Shown here: one piece after another, positions 52,856 through 62,414 of the stretch
How the letters are laid out: each line of letters opens with the position of its first letter
Position numbering within the stretch: the stretch's first letter is position 1
Source of the DNA: Alphaproteobacteria bacterium
Lineage (GTDB): Bacteria > Pseudomonadota > Alphaproteobacteria > M2410
Assembly (NCBI GenBank): GCA_030614785.1
Contig: JAUWTJ010000003.1
Location: 1-64,000 of the forward strand
DNA length: 64,000 nt
Reading direction: 5' to 3'
Notes under the pieces: model-generated
Seen by the model: only the letters and a program-made list of their open reading frames with translations
What the model was told of the DNA's origin: nothing
The model's database searches: none
Translations under genes and position numbers: made by a program

Positions 52856-54801
52856 GTCGGGTCGTCTTCTTTGGTTTCCGGTTTGACTTCCGGTTCGGCT
52901 TCAGGCGGCTCGGTTTCAGGCGGCAAGTTTTCTGTTCCGGCCGCCAGTGCGACGGGCCTTTTGCTCGGAAAGAAGCGGTCAAGATTGAGGTTTTTGAACA
53001 ACTCAACTTCCACGCCGTTCTTGTGCATAATGTAGCCCTGCTGGGCCATGGAGAGCGAGTTATTCCATGCCCAATAGATGACCAGCCCGGCAGGGAACTT
53101 GGCCAGCATAAAGGTGAAGATGATCGGCATGAAGGTGAACATCTTTTCCTGGATCGGATCCTGGGGGGCCGGGTTCATGCGCATTTGCAGGAACATGGTA
53201 ATGCCCATGAGCAGAGGCCAGACGCCAATCCCCAGGAACTCTCCGATGAACGGCCAGCCGCTTGGGTCATAGGGCAGCAGCCCGAAGAGGTTGAGGATCG
53301 ATGTTGGATCCTTGGTCGACAGATCCTGAATCCAGCCAAAGAAAGGCGCCTGGCGCAGATCAATCGAGATGAAGATCACCTTGTAGAGGGCAAAGAAAAC
53401 CGGGATCTGAATAACCATGGGCAGGCACCCGGCCAGCGGATTGACCTTTTCGCGCCGGTAAAGCTCCATGATTTCCTGTTGTTGCTTTTGCTTGTCGTCG
53501 GAGAAGCGTTCTTTCAGCGCCATCATTTCGGGCTGCAACTTCTTCATCCGGCTCATGCTCTCATAGGATTTGTTGGCCAGTGGAAAGAGCATCAGTTTGA
53601 TAATAATGGTGACCAGAAGAATGGCGACACCAAAGTTTCCGATCAGGTGCCCGAAGAAATCCAGCAGGGAGAAGATTGGTTTGGTAATGAAGAAGAACAT
53701 GCCCCAGTCGATGGCGCGCTCAAATCCCTCAATGCCCAGGGTGTCGCGGTAGTCGGTCAGGGTACGGTATTTTTTGGCACCAACATATAGACGATTTTTG
53801 GTTTCGAGGCGCCCGCCTGGCGCAACGCTGGTCCCGTCAAGAATGTAGGATGCATTGTAGCGATCTGTGCCGGCAGCTTTTCGCGCGGCATAAGACCCTT
53901 CAAAATTGACCGTCTGATCCGGGACAAGGGCTGCGAGCCAATACTTGTCGGTAATGCCGAGCCAGCCACCGGTGGAAGAGGTCTTGAAATCCCCGTCCTT
54001 GACGATGTCCTTATAGTCTTCTTCGTTGAGCTCCTGGTTGTAGACGCCGAGGAAGCCTTCATGAAGAATGAAAAAGTTGGCAAGCTCGGGAAGGCCAAAA
54101 CGTGAAAGGCGCCCATAGGGGTAAAGTTCAATGGTGCTTTGTGAATTGTTTTCCACGATTTGAGTCATCGTGAACATGAACCGATCGTCCATTTCGATCT
54201 GCCTGCGGAAGGTCAGGCCTTCGCCATTGTCCCAGGTTATTTCAACAGGTGTTTGCGGTGTCAGCTTGCCCGGTCGGACCGGTGTCCAAAGGCTGTTGCT
54301 GTCAGGAACTCGCACCGCGCCTGTTCGTGCTGTGGCCCAGCCGAAGTCGGCGTAGTAGGCACCTTCCGTGCGATCCGGCGAGAAAACGAGAACTTGCGGG
54401 GAATCGTCTGCGCCGGTGACCTTGTGATTTTTCAGCGTCACATCATCAATGCGGCCGCCTTTCAAAGAGATGGATCCGATGACGCTCTCGCCTTCAAAGA
54501 AAATCCGGGCGCTGGCCAGAGCCTCGGTCCGTGACATCAAGGCGATGGAGCCATCATCGTTGAGAGAAGGGCGGTCCCCTGACATAGCTCCGGGCGCAGT
54601 CCCTGAAGCGGTCTGCGATCCGGACAGTGAAGACGTGCCCGATGGCATGGGCGTTTCGAGTGCGCGCGCTGCCTGCTGTTCAGCTTGCTGGGCAAGGCGG
54701 GCTTCTTCGGCCTTCATGATTGGCTTTGTGTAGAACTCGCTCCAGATAAACAGGATGGCGATTGAGATGGTAATAAATACCAAGAAATTACGGTTTTCCA
54801 T
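52852..54801 (-). CDS. yidC: Membrane protein insertase YidC
   Basis: The 649-residue insertase has an N-terminal helix (about 5-20), a periplasmic beta domain (about 95-365), and five core helices from about residue 370 with LLDFFGHLIGNFGVAILLVT and NPLAGCLPMVIQIPVFFALY. The tail after the last helix is acidic and proline-rich, longer than in E. coli. ATG at 54801. It lies 14 bases after yidD and overlaps engB by four. Confidence 0.96.
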   Translation of the reverse strand: MENRNFLVFITISIAILFIWSEFYTKPIMKAEEARLAQQAEQQAARALETPMPSGTSSLSGSQTASGTAPGAMSGDRPSLNDDGSIALMSRTEALASARIFFEGESVIGSISLKGGRIDDVTLKNHKVTGADDSPQVLVFSPDRTEGAYYADFGWATARTGAVRVPDSNSLWTPVRPGKLTPQTPVEITWDNGEGLTFRRQIEMDDRFMFTMTQIVENNSQSTIELYPYGRLSRFGLPELANFFILHEGFLGVYNQELNEEDYKDIVKDGDFKTSSTGGWLGITDKYWLAALVPDQTVNFEGSYAARKAAGTDRYNASYILDGTSVAPGGRLETKNRLYVGAKKYRTLTDYRDTLGIEGFERAIDWGMFFFITKPIFSLLDFFGHLIGNFGVAILLVTIIIKLMLFPLANKSYESMSRMKKLQPEMMALKERFSDDKQKQQQEIMELYRREKVNPLAGCLPMVIQIPVFFALYKVIFISIDLRQAPFFGWIQDLSTKDPTSILNLFGLLPYDPSGWPFIGEFLGIGVWPLLMGITMFLQMRMNPAPQDPIQEKMFTFMPIIFTFMLAKFPAGLVIYWAWNNSLSMAQQGYIMHKNGVEVELFKNLNLDRFFPSKRPVALAAGTENLPPETEPPEAEPEVKPETKEDDPT

Positions 54802-54815
54802 ATTCGGTCCTGGAA

Positions 54816-55184
54816 CTAATCCTGTTTGAGTAGATGAATTGAAATGTGCGGCACCGGGTGCTCGATGTCCTTGCAGTCATGGTCATGCGGGTCGGAGGCG
54901 TGCCGCGAACCGGGTACCGGATCATAGCCGGAACTGCCGCCGAGCCATTTGACCGGGTGGCAGCGCGCAATGCGCTTGAGTGCAAGCCAGGTGCCCCTGA
55001 ACGGCCCGTGGAGCTCCAGCGCTTCAAGTGCATAGGCAGAACACGTCGGTTGATAGCGACATGAGGGTGGCACCAGAGGCGACAGGCAAAGCCGGTAAAC
55101 CTGAATGAGACCTTTGGCAAAACCGAGCAAAAGCCTGCGTGTCAGTTTCCTGACCTCTGTCACTATGGTGTTCAGAGCTCTCAT
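54816..55184 (-). CDS. yidD: Membrane protein insertion efficiency factor YidD
   Basis: The 122-residue protein has an amphipathic N-terminal helix and the signature [20 protein letters not shown] followed by [14 protein letters not shown] 35-residue C-terminal tail rich in His and Asp ([12 protein letters not shown]) goes beyond the usual 80-85 residues. The ATG overlaps the rnpA stop by four bases. Confidence 0.93.
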   Translation of the reverse strand: MRALNTIVTEVRKLTRRLLLGFAKGLIQVYRLCLSPLVPPSCRYQPTCSAYALEALELHGPFRGTWLALKRIARCHPVKWLGGSSGYDPVPGSRHASDPHDHDCKDIEHPVPHISIHLLKQD

Positions 55185-55606
55185 GCTTTCTGGCTATTCC
55201 CGCTTTTTGGGCTGCTGACTCTTGCCTGGCGGGCGTCCGGTCTTTTTTCCCGTGGCTGATGCACCATTTGGAGGGCGAGACCAAGATCGTCAAGTAGAGA
55301 TTGCCAGGGGCGATCAAAAGTGGCGGCTCGACCAATCAGAACATAGTCAAATCCGGGCCTGGCAGCGGCTGGCAAAACCTGCTCGGTTGCCGCCCGGAGA
55401 CGTCGCTTGATCCGGTTCCTTACGACCGCATTGCCGGTCTTTTTGGTTGCGGTAAATCCCACCCGCACCTCTGAGGTTTCATCTGGTTCAGAGGGTCGCT
55501 TTTTTGCCTGAAGCACAAGACCAGGCACAGCGTAGCGCCGACCGCGCGCAGTCCTGAGGTATTCAGGCCGTGTTTTCATGCGGGAAATATTTGGGCTGGT
55601 CGGCAT
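55181..55606 (-). CDS. rnpA: Ribonuclease P protein component
   Basis: The 141-residue basic protein assists RNase P RNA in maturing tRNA 5' ends. The RNR motif is [20 protein letters not shown], in part, and DYVLIGR is the usual late strand. N- and C-terminal extensions make it longer than the typical 115-120. ATG at 55606, 92 bases after rpmH. Confidence 0.93.
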   Translation of the reverse strand: MPTSPNISRMKTRPEYLRTARGRRYAVPGLVLQAKKRPSEPDETSEVRVGFTATKKTGNAVVRNRIKRRLRAATEQVLPAAARPGFDYVLIGRAATFDRPWQSLLDDLGLALQMVHQPREKRPDARQARVSSPKSGNSQKA

Positions 55607-55698
55607 TTAAAGCCCCTTTCAGCCTCCCTGAATGTCCGGGAGCGAGCTGTATTTCGGGACCTCACACAGGAGATAGTGCCTCTCGGCGGGAAAAATCC

Positions 55699-55833
55699 CT
55701 AGGCGCTCAGCAGCTTGCGGCCCTTTGCCCGGCGTCGGGAAAGGATATTACGACCCCCGACAGTTGCCTTGCGGGAGCGGAAACCATGGCGCCGCTTGCG
55801 GACGAGCTGGCTGGGCTGAAATGTGCGTTTCAC
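55699..55833 (-). CDS. rpmH: 50S ribosomal protein L34
   Basis: The 44-residue protein is complete: [37 protein letters not shown] and a KLLSA end. The start is GTG at 55833 with GGAGAC upstream; a longer frame to 55905 has a non-conserved leader. It heads the rpmH-rnpA-yidD-yidC-engB-argB series. I looked for dnaA or oriC signals upstream and saw none. Confidence 0.96.
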   Translation of the reverse strand: MKRTFQPSQLVRKRRHGFRSRKATVGGRNILSRRRAKGRKLLSA

Positions 55834-55997
55834 GTTGCGTCTCCTGGGCCTTCGGGATGCTGTTCCCGGGGCTGCCGCCTGCCGAATAGTGCCATCACGG
55901 CCCAATGCGGTCAGGGTTGAAAATGAATGCGGGTGTATAGGTCGTCAGAGGATCAAAGTCAACGCCTGAATCGGAGCCATAACGACCCTTTGGCCGA

Positions 55998-56753
55998 CTA
56001 TTTCCTGAGGATTGAGCCAATGCGGTCCTTGCTGTCCTCGATCCGGTAAACGGCCTCTTCCTCATAGGCAAGCCCGCCGCTCAACCCGCGTTCCTGAGAG
56101 GCAATAAAAAGGTCCTTATAGGCTGCTATGGAGCCGGCGCTGTTGGCCACCATGGCATTGGTGAGTTCAGCAACTTTTGCGTCGAGGGCCTCATGCGGAA
56201 CCGAGTGATTGGCGAGGCCGATAGCGGCTGCTTCGGTGCCTGAGACAGTGCGCGCTGTATAGGCCATTTCCCGCGCCATGCGGATGCCGACGGCTCTGGG
56301 GAGGCGCTGGGTCATGCCCCAGGTAGGTCGGATACCTACCTTTGCGTGGGTATCGCCGAAAACTGCCTCATCTGAGGCAACAATCAGGTCGCAGGCCAGC
56401 GCAATCTCAAGTGCGCCGGTGAAGCAAAAACCGTTCACCTTCGCAATGACCGGCTTCGCCATGCTCTCAATGGTCTGAATTATGTTGCGGGCCAGGTCGT
56501 TCAGGTTGCCATCTATCGATCCGCCCGAGGTGCCGCCAGCGGCCAGCATTTTGAGATCGACCCCTGCCGAAAAGGCGCGTCCTTCACCGGTGAGGACAAC
56601 AACCCTGACGGCTTCGTCCTCGGCAGCGGCGGTCATGGCCTGATCGAGGGCGCCAAGAAGCTCCATATTAAAGGCGTTCAATGCCTTGGGGCGATTGAGC
56701 GTGATCGTGCTGACGCCGCCCTTGTTCTCGATAATCAGATTGGTCGCGCTCAC
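55998..56753 (-). CDS. Enoyl-CoA hydratase/isomerase family protein
   Basis: The 251-residue crotonase-fold protein has GRAFSAGVDLKML and NGFCFTGALEIALACDL for CoA binding and the oxyanion hole, then VGIRPTWGMTQRLPRAVG. The frame is open 23 codons further, but GAGGAGAT five bases before the GTG at 56753 is a strong ribosome site, so that start is chosen. It stands alone upstream of rpmH on the same strand. Its CoA ester is unknown. Confidence 0.86.
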   Translation of the reverse strand: MSATNLIIENKGGVSTITLNRPKALNAFNMELLGALDQAMTAAAEDEAVRVVVLTGEGRAFSAGVDLKMLAAGGTSGGSIDGNLNDLARNIIQTIESMAKPVIAKVNGFCFTGALEIALACDLIVASDEAVFGDTHAKVGIRPTWGMTQRLPRAVGIRMAREMAYTARTVSGTEAAAIGLANHSVPHEALDAKVAELTNAMVANSAGSIAAYKDLFIASQERGLSGGLAYEEEAVYRIEDSKDRIGSILRK

Positions 56754-56993
56754 GGGGGATCTCCTCGACGATGAAGTTTTTTCAGGATTGCTCTTTTGAT
56801 CAGTTTTGGCCGTCCGGGCCAAAGAGGCAAGGGGAAAGCGCCCGGGCTGTGTGGTTTGGATAAGGGCAGAGCTTCACTTCTTGTCACGAAACGGTGAGGA
56901 GATCTTACCTTTTGAAGATTTGCACTTTATGTATCAGGGCAGGATCGGGTCGGTTAGGTTAAGTCGCCTGTAAGTCAGGAAAGACAGTTTCAT

Positions 56994-57746
56994 ATGGTGG
57001 AGAGTGATTTGTCGGAGCAGCTTGAACAGAGACAGGACGGCAAGCCGCTTGCCCTTCGCCTGTTGCCCATCGGGGTTCTGGTCGGGGGGTTGGCGTTGTT
57101 CTTTGCGCTGGGGCTACATGAACAGGTGAATTTTGAACTGCTGCGCGACAATCGTCAGACCCTGGCCGACTGGGTTGCCGAAAGTGGTTGGATCGCGGGT
57201 CTCGTCTTTATGGTGCTCTATGCCGTCGTCGTTGCTTTCTCACTGCCTGCTGGCGGTCTTATGACCATAGCGGGCGGGTTCCTGTTCGGCACGCTTGCGG
57301 CCACATCCTATGTTGTTGTCGGGGCAACCCTGGGCGCATCGCTACTTTTTCTCGCCGCTAAAACCGCACTTGGTGACAGTTTGAAAAAGCGGCTCGGACC
57401 CAGCTTTGAAAAAATTATGAATGGCTTTAATGAGGACGCCTTTTCTTACATGATGTTCCTGCGTCTGGTGCCGGCCTTTCCGTTTTTCATCGTCAATCTT
57501 GCGCCCGCCTTTATGGGTATCAAGTTTCGCACTTATTTCATTACCACACTGATCGGGATCATTCCCGGAACCTTTGTTTTTGCGTCGATCGGAAACGGCC
57601 TTGGAGCGATATTCGATGCAGGTGAAATGCCTGACCTTTCCATCATCACCTCGCCAGCCATTCTTGTTCCGCTTGTCGGCCTCGCGGTTTTGGCTCTTGT
57701 TCCGATCATTGTGCGCCGAAAGCGTGCGCGTGAGAGCAGTGAGTAG
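56994..57746 (+). CDS. TVP38/TMEM64 (VTT-domain) membrane protein
   Basis: The 250-residue protein has an N-terminal helix (about 20-42), then the VTT/DedA-like core with FSLPAGGLMTIAGGFLFG, RLVPAFPFFIVNLAPAFMG and IIPGTFVFASIGNGLG, and a final anchor (about 220-240). Related proteins move or scramble lipids or act as small-molecule transporters. ATG after AGGAAAG. It ends six bases before a disulfide-reductase-like flavoprotein gene; the two families often occur together. Confidence 0.87.
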   Translation: MVESDLSEQLEQRQDGKPLALRLLPIGVLVGGLALFFALGLHEQVNFELLRDNRQTLADWVAESGWIAGLVFMVLYAVVVAFSLPAGGLMTIAGGFLFGTLAATSYVVVGATLGASLLFLAAKTALGDSLKKRLGPSFEKIMNGFNEDAFSYMMFLRLVPAFPFFIVNLAPAFMGIKFRTYFITTLIGIIPGTFVFASIGNGLGAIFDAGEMPDLSIITSPAILVPLVGLAVLALVPIIVRRKRARESSE

Positions 57747-57752
57747 AATCTC

Positions 57753-59165
57753 ATGGACTTAATAAAGGCAGATATCTGCATCATTGGTGCCGGATCGGGC
57801 GGTCTGTCTGTTGCCGCAGGGGCGGCTCAACTGGGCGCTAAAACCGTCCTCATCGAGCGCGGCGCGATGGGCGGCGATTGCCTGAATACCGGCTGTGTGC
57901 CGTCAAAGGCTCTGCTGAGCGCCGCCAAACACTTCAAGGCGATGAGTGACGGCGGCAAGTTTGGTTTAAGCGCCCGGGAGACTGCGGTTGATTTTAGTAA
58001 GGTGCACGATCATGTGCACGGGGTTATTGCCGGCATTGCGCCGCTGGATTCGGTCGAGCGATTTGAAGGTCTTGGCGTCACCGTCATAAAGGCCGAGGCG
58101 AAATTCGTCAGTTCCGGGGCTGTTGAAGCCGGCGGTAAGCGCATCGAGGCGCGGCGCTTTGTTGTCGCGACAGGATCACGCGCTGGTGTGCCGCCAATTC
58201 CTGGTCTTGCGGAAACGCCGCATCTTACCAATGAAACCATCTTTAATCTGACGGATCTGCCTGACCATTTGATTATTATTGGCGGGGGCCCCATTGGTAT
58301 GGAAATGGCGCAGGCTTTCCGGCGTCTTGGTTCACAGGTTACCTTGCTTGAGGGTTTCAAGGTGCTTGCCAAAGATGATCCGGAGCTCACCTCTGTTGTG
58401 ATTGATCAGGTGAAAGCCGATGGGGTTGATATTCGCGAAGGTGTTTCGATCACATCTGTTGAGCAAAGTGAAAATGGAATTCGCGTCATGCTTGGCGACG
58501 ATACGGTCGAGGGCTCCCATCTTCTGGTTGCTGCAGGCCGCTCGCCCAACGTCGAGGATCTTGGTCTGGAGGTCGCGGGAGTTGGCTTTGCGCGCACAGG
58601 CATCAAGGTAGATGAACGGCTGCGGACCTCGAACAGGAAGATATTTGCCATTGGTGATGTCGCAGGCGGGCTGCAGTTCACTCATGTGGCGGGCTATCAC
58701 GCCGGTATTGTTATTCGCAATGTGCTGTTTCGCATTCCGGCGAAAGTTGATTTGAGCGCGGTGCCGTGGGTTACCTATACCGATCCGGAATTGGCCCATG
58801 TTGGATTGAGCGAGGCGGCGGCGCGGGAGCGCTTTGGCGCGCGTGTGAAGGTTCTGACGTGGCCGCTTGCGGAAAACGACCGGGCCCGGGCGGAGCGCGA
58901 CACGCGTGGTTTCATCAAGGTCGTGGTCGGGCGCAAGGGCAGGATCCTTGGTGCCTCGATTGTCGGCGCGGGAGCGGGCGATCTGCTTCAGCCGTGGGTT
59001 CTTGCCCTGTCACAAGGTATGAAGATCGGCGCCTTTACCTCGATGATCGCGCCTTATCCGACGCGCGGTGAAATATCAAAGCGGGCGGCTGGCGAATATT
59101 ATACGCCGACACTGTTTAGTAAACGAACACGATTGCTGGTTCGGTTCTTGTCAATTTTCGGGTAG
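57753..59165 (+). CDS. FAD-dependent pyridine nucleotide-disulfide oxidoreductase (mercuric reductase-like)
   Basis: The 470-residue flavoprotein has the FAD motif CIIGAGSGGLSVAAGAAQLG, the redox disulfide GGDCLNTGCVPSKALL, the NAD motif IIGGGPIGMEMAQAFRRLG and a C-terminal dimerisation domain. The usual HxxxxE active-site pair at the far C-terminus reads HPYPTR-like (IAPYPTRGEISKRAAGEYY), as in the mercuric reductase-like group of unknown substrate. No N-terminal heavy-metal domain and no mer genes nearby, so a role in mercury resistance is not supported. Coupled to the TVP38 gene upstream. Confidence 0.86.
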   Translation: MDLIKADICIIGAGSGGLSVAAGAAQLGAKTVLIERGAMGGDCLNTGCVPSKALLSAAKHFKAMSDGGKFGLSARETAVDFSKVHDHVHGVIAGIAPLDSVERFEGLGVTVIKAEAKFVSSGAVEAGGKRIEARRFVVATGSRAGVPPIPGLAETPHLTNETIFNLTDLPDHLIIIGGGPIGMEMAQAFRRLGSQVTLLEGFKVLAKDDPELTSVVIDQVKADGVDIREGVSITSVEQSENGIRVMLGDDTVEGSHLLVAAGRSPNVEDLGLEVAGVGFARTGIKVDERLRTSNRKIFAIGDVAGGLQFTHVAGYHAGIVIRNVLFRIPAKVDLSAVPWVTYTDPELAHVGLSEAAARERFGARVKVLTWPLAENDRARAERDTRGFIKVVVGRKGRILGASIVGAGAGDLLQPWVLALSQGMKIGAFTSMIAPYPTRGEISKRAAGEYYTPTLFSKRTRLLVRFLSIFG

Positions 59166-59216
59166 AAGTGATCCTGGTTGACATTGGTTGCAGTTAAATC
59201 TGAAAAGGATGATGAC

Positions 59217-60713
59217 GTGACAAGTTCTGCGCCGATAGAAATTTCGGGCCAGGAGAGCCCGCAGCACAAGAGCCTGCTTGAGCGCCTGGTGGCGGCTCGC
59301 CACAGTCTTTCCGGACGGGTCATGAGCCTCACGCTGCTGGTCGTGCTGCTGGCCGAGGTCTTTATCTATGTGCCGTCTATTGCGAACTATCGCCTGATGT
59401 GGCTGGAGCAGCGGCTTGCTTCTGCCCAGATTGCGGTGCTGGCGCTTGAAGAGGCTCCCGAAGGCATGGTGAGCGAGGACCTGACCGACGAACTGCTCCG
59501 CAATGCCAACGTCTTTTCAGTGGCGCTGAGATCCGCCACATTTGGCGACGATCTCTATCTTAGCAAGGACATGCCGCCCGAGCCGGTGGTGTGGGAAGAC
59601 TTGCGGTCCCTTTCTGTTCCCGGCTCGATTGTCAACGCTTTTGAAACCTTGTTCCGCGGCAAGGGGCGCAATATGGGGGTGCGGGGCGCTGCGAAGTTCC
59701 GCCCTGGCAGTACCGTCGAAATTGTGATCGACGAAACGCCGCTGTGCGCCGCAATGATTGATTATTCATGGAATATCCTTCGGCTCTCGCTGGTCATCGG
59801 TCTTGCGACCGCGCTGTTTGTTTATTTTTCTTTGATGCGTCTGACCATTCGCCCGATTGAGCGGATTACCCGCTCAATGGAGCGGTTTCGTCAGCATCCG
59901 GATGACAGTCGCTATATCATTGAAGCGTCTGATCGCTCCGACGAAGTGGGCCGAACCGAACGGGGGCTCTACGAAATGCAGTGCGATCTTCAGGCGGCGC
60001 TGCATCAAAGGGCGCGGCTTGCCGAGCTTGGCACGGCGGTGAGCAAGATCAACCATGACCTCAGGAATATTTTGACCAGTGCGCAGCTGGTATCGGATCA
60101 GCTGGCGCGTATTGATGATCCAAAAGTGCGCCGGCTTGGACCAAAGTTGTTCTCGGCGATAGATCGGGCGGTCGATCTTTGCACTGATACTTTGAAGTAT
60201 GGCCGCGCCGCGGAGGCGTCGCCACATATCTCGAAAGTCGCGCTTCATGTGCTGGTGGACGATGTTCAGACTCTGCTGGGGCTTGAGGATCACAAGGATA
60301 TCACCTTTGTGAACGCGGTGGATGAGACAACGAGTGTTGATGCCGATCAGGATCAGCTCTACCGGATCCTGATGAACCTCGTGCGCAATGCGGTTCAGGC
60401 GCTCACCATTGCAGCAGTTGAGGGGCGCCGCAGTGAGATCCGTGTCATCGCGAGCGAAACAGGAGCCATGAGCGCTATCGATATTTGTGACAATGGCCCG
60501 GGGGTTCCTGAAACGATCAGAGGCGATCTGTTCAAGCCGTTTTCGACATCGGCGACGCCGGGCGGCACGGGGCTTGGCCTGGCGATTGCGCGCGAATTGA
60601 CCGAGGCGCACGGCGGCACGCTCGAGCTTGTGTCTTCAGGGGGCGAGGGATCGTGTTTTCGTATTTGCCTGCCGACGGCGCGCGCGGTAAAGAGGGCGCA
60701 TGTGGAACCCTGA
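59217..60713 (+). CDS. Sensor histidine kinase with HAMP domain
   Basis: The 498-residue membrane kinase has helix 1 (about 35-55), a periplasmic domain (about 57-185), helix 2 (about 187-208), HAMP, a phosphoacceptor H280 in KINHDLRNILTSA, and an ATPase domain with NLVRNAVQAL, DICDNGPGVP and GGTGLGLAIA. The HDLRN type is less common than HExRTP. A TTG start at 59178 exists, but AAAAGGAT at 59203-59210 fits the GTG at 59217. No response regulator gene adjoins; the stop overlaps tam. Confidence 0.88.
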   Translation: MTSSAPIEISGQESPQHKSLLERLVAARHSLSGRVMSLTLLVVLLAEVFIYVPSIANYRLMWLEQRLASAQIAVLALEEAPEGMVSEDLTDELLRNANVFSVALRSATFGDDLYLSKDMPPEPVVWEDLRSLSVPGSIVNAFETLFRGKGRNMGVRGAAKFRPGSTVEIVIDETPLCAAMIDYSWNILRLSLVIGLATALFVYFSLMRLTIRPIERITRSMERFRQHPDDSRYIIEASDRSDEVGRTERGLYEMQCDLQAALHQRARLAELGTAVSKINHDLRNILTSAQLVSDQLARIDDPKVRRLGPKLFSAIDRAVDLCTDTLKYGRAAEASPHISKVALHVLVDDVQTLLGLEDHKDITFVNAVDETTSVDADQDQLYRILMNLVRNAVQALTIAAVEGRRSEIRVIASETGAMSAIDICDNGPGVPETIRGDLFKPFSTSATPGGTGLGLAIARELTEAHGGTLELVSSGGEGSCFRICLPTARAVKRAHVEP

Positions 60714-61464
60714 CGTCTATATGAAGTTTTCTGATCTGCGCACCCGCCCGGCGCTTGAGCTGGCGACGCGCGCGGGCCCTGTGCCCGAAGGGTTGATCCA
60801 TGATCTTGGCTGCGGGCCCGGCAATTCAACCCAGGTGCTTGCCTCACTCAATCCCGGGGCGCGTCTCATCGGTGTCGACAGTTCCACGGAAATGCTGGCG
60901 CGCGCTGCTGACGAAGGCCCGGCCAGGGCCAGATGGGCGCAGGGAGATCTTGAGACCTGGGCGGCAGAGGAGCCCGCCGATCTGATCTTCTCCAACGCCG
61001 CTTTCCAGTGGCTTGATGATCATGAGCGGCTGCTGCCGCGCCTGCTGAAATCGCTCAAACCCGGCGGTCGGCTTGCGCTTCAGATGCCGCAGAACTTTGC
61101 CGCTCCAAGCCATGTCCTGATGCGTGCAATCGCCTCGCAAGGACCCTGGGCCGGGAAATTGAAGCCCCTGCTGCGCCACGATCCGGTTGGCACGCCCGAG
61201 TTTTACTACGATCTTTTTGCGCCGCTTGCCGCCTCGGTCGATATCTGGGAGACCGACTACGCGCAGGTGCTGGACGGCGATGACCCGGTTTATAACTGGG
61301 TCAGCGGCACGGCGCTGCGCCCGCTGATGGCGGCGCTTGATGAGGCTGAAGGTCTTGCCTTTTCAGGTGAGTACAAGGCGGCCTTGCGCGGTGCCTATCC
61401 CGAACGCGCTGATGGCAAGACGCTGTTTGCCTTTAAACGCCTTTTCATGGTGATCGGACTATGA
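60700..61464 (+). CDS. tam: Trans-aconitate 2-methyltransferase-like protein
   Basis: The 254-residue SAM-dependent enzyme has the binding motif LIHDLGCGPGNSTQVLASL, IGVDSSTEMLARA and the post-motif NAAFQWLDDH, all characteristic of Tam, which methylates trans-aconitate that would block aconitase. ATG at 60700 overlaps the kinase gene by 14 bases, and the stop overlaps the glucokinase start (ATGA), so the three genes are translated together. Confidence 0.85.
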   Translation: MWNPDVYMKFSDLRTRPALELATRAGPVPEGLIHDLGCGPGNSTQVLASLNPGARLIGVDSSTEMLARAADEGPARARWAQGDLETWAAEEPADLIFSNAAFQWLDDHERLLPRLLKSLKPGGRLALQMPQNFAAPSHVLMRAIASQGPWAGKLKPLLRHDPVGTPEFYYDLFAPLAASVDIWETDYAQVLDGDDPVYNWVSGTALRPLMAALDEAEGLAFSGEYKAALRGAYPERADGKTLFAFKRLFMVIGL

Positions 61465-62414
61465 GCGGAGTTCATCTGATCGGAGACATTGGCGGCACCC
61501 ATGCGCGCCTGGCTCTGGCAAGAGATGGCGAACCACAGGATATCCGCGTTTATCCGACGGCTGACATAACGTCCCTTGAGGAGACAATTACGGGCTATCT
61601 GGCGGACGCGAAAATATCTGTTCCTCTTGCAAGGCTGTCGATTGCCGCCGCCGGTCCTGTCATCGGTGCGAAGGGCGCGCGCGAGGTGGTCTGGCCGCTT
61701 GCGTGGGACATCGCGGAGGTCGATCTGCGCGAAGCCTTCGACTGCGATGGGATCGATATCATGAATGATTTTGCCGCTCAGGCGCTGTCGCTGCCGCATC
61801 TGGGCGCGCGCGACCTGAAACGGCTCGGTGACAACGGCACAAGCGTCGAGGACGGCGCCAGGGCGGTACTGGGGCCTGGCACCGGGCTCGGCGTTGCGGG
61901 CCTCGTGAGGGGTGGTCACAGGCGATGGATCCCGATTGTCGGGGAGGGCGGCCATGTCGACCTTGCGCCGTCGAGCGACGAGGAGGTGGTGATGTTCAAA
62001 ATCCTGCAGGAGCGCTACGGCCACGTCTCGCCGGAGCGGGTGATTTCCGGGCCCGGGCTGGAGGCGCTTTACCAGGTGCTGATGGCGCTGCGCGGCGAGA
62101 CGTTTGAAAACCGTTCCGCCTCCGATATTACGGAAATTGCTCGTTCCGGAGACGAAACAGCCCGCCATGCCATTCATCTTCTGAGCGCCTGGCTCGGCGC
62201 TGTGGCCGGCGATGTTGCCCTCACGCTGGGGGCGACTGGCGGGGTCTATATTTCCGGCGGCGTCATCCCGGCGCTCGGAAATTTGTTCGATGCGGCATCG
62301 TTCCGGACCCGGTTTGAAGCCAAGGGGCGGTTTGAGTTCTACGTCAGGGCGATCCCGACATGGCTGGTGACGCGAGATAATCCAGGGCTGCTCGGGCTGG
62401 CTCGTCAGCTGTGA
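61461..62414 (+). CDS. glk: Glucokinase
   Basis: The 317-residue ROK-unrelated (Glk-type) kinase phosphorylates glucose for glycolysis. The phosphate-binding N-terminus is LIGDIGGTHARLALA, the substrate region shows IMNDFAAQALSLP and the second ATP motif is VLGPGTGLGVAGL; VGEGGHVDLAP follows. Start overlaps the tam stop by four bases. Its 3' end overlaps the convergent hydrolase gene by ten bases. Confidence 0.93.
   Translation: MSGVHLIGDIGGTHARLALARDGEPQDIRVYPTADITSLEETITGYLADAKISVPLARLSIAAAGPVIGAKGAREVVWPLAWDIAEVDLREAFDCDGIDIMNDFAAQALSLPHLGARDLKRLGDNGTSVEDGARAVLGPGTGLGVAGLVRGGHRRWIPIVGEGGHVDLAPSSDEEVVMFKILQERYGHVSPERVISGPGLEALYQVLMALRGETFENRSASDITEIARSGDETARHAIHLLSAWLGAVAGDVALTLGATGGVYISGGVIPALGNLFDAASFRTRFEAKGRFEFYVRAIPTWLVTRDNPGLLGLARQL

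Noticed and set aside
55834-55997. Replication origin near rpmH
   Set aside because: No dnaA gene and no cluster of DnaA boxes upstream of rpmH; the rpmH-rnpA block is separate from the origin in many Alphaproteobacteria.
57753-59165. Mercury resistance gene
   Set aside because: The flavoprotein keeps the CxxxxC centre but lacks the N-terminal metal domain, and no merR, merT or merP lies nearby.
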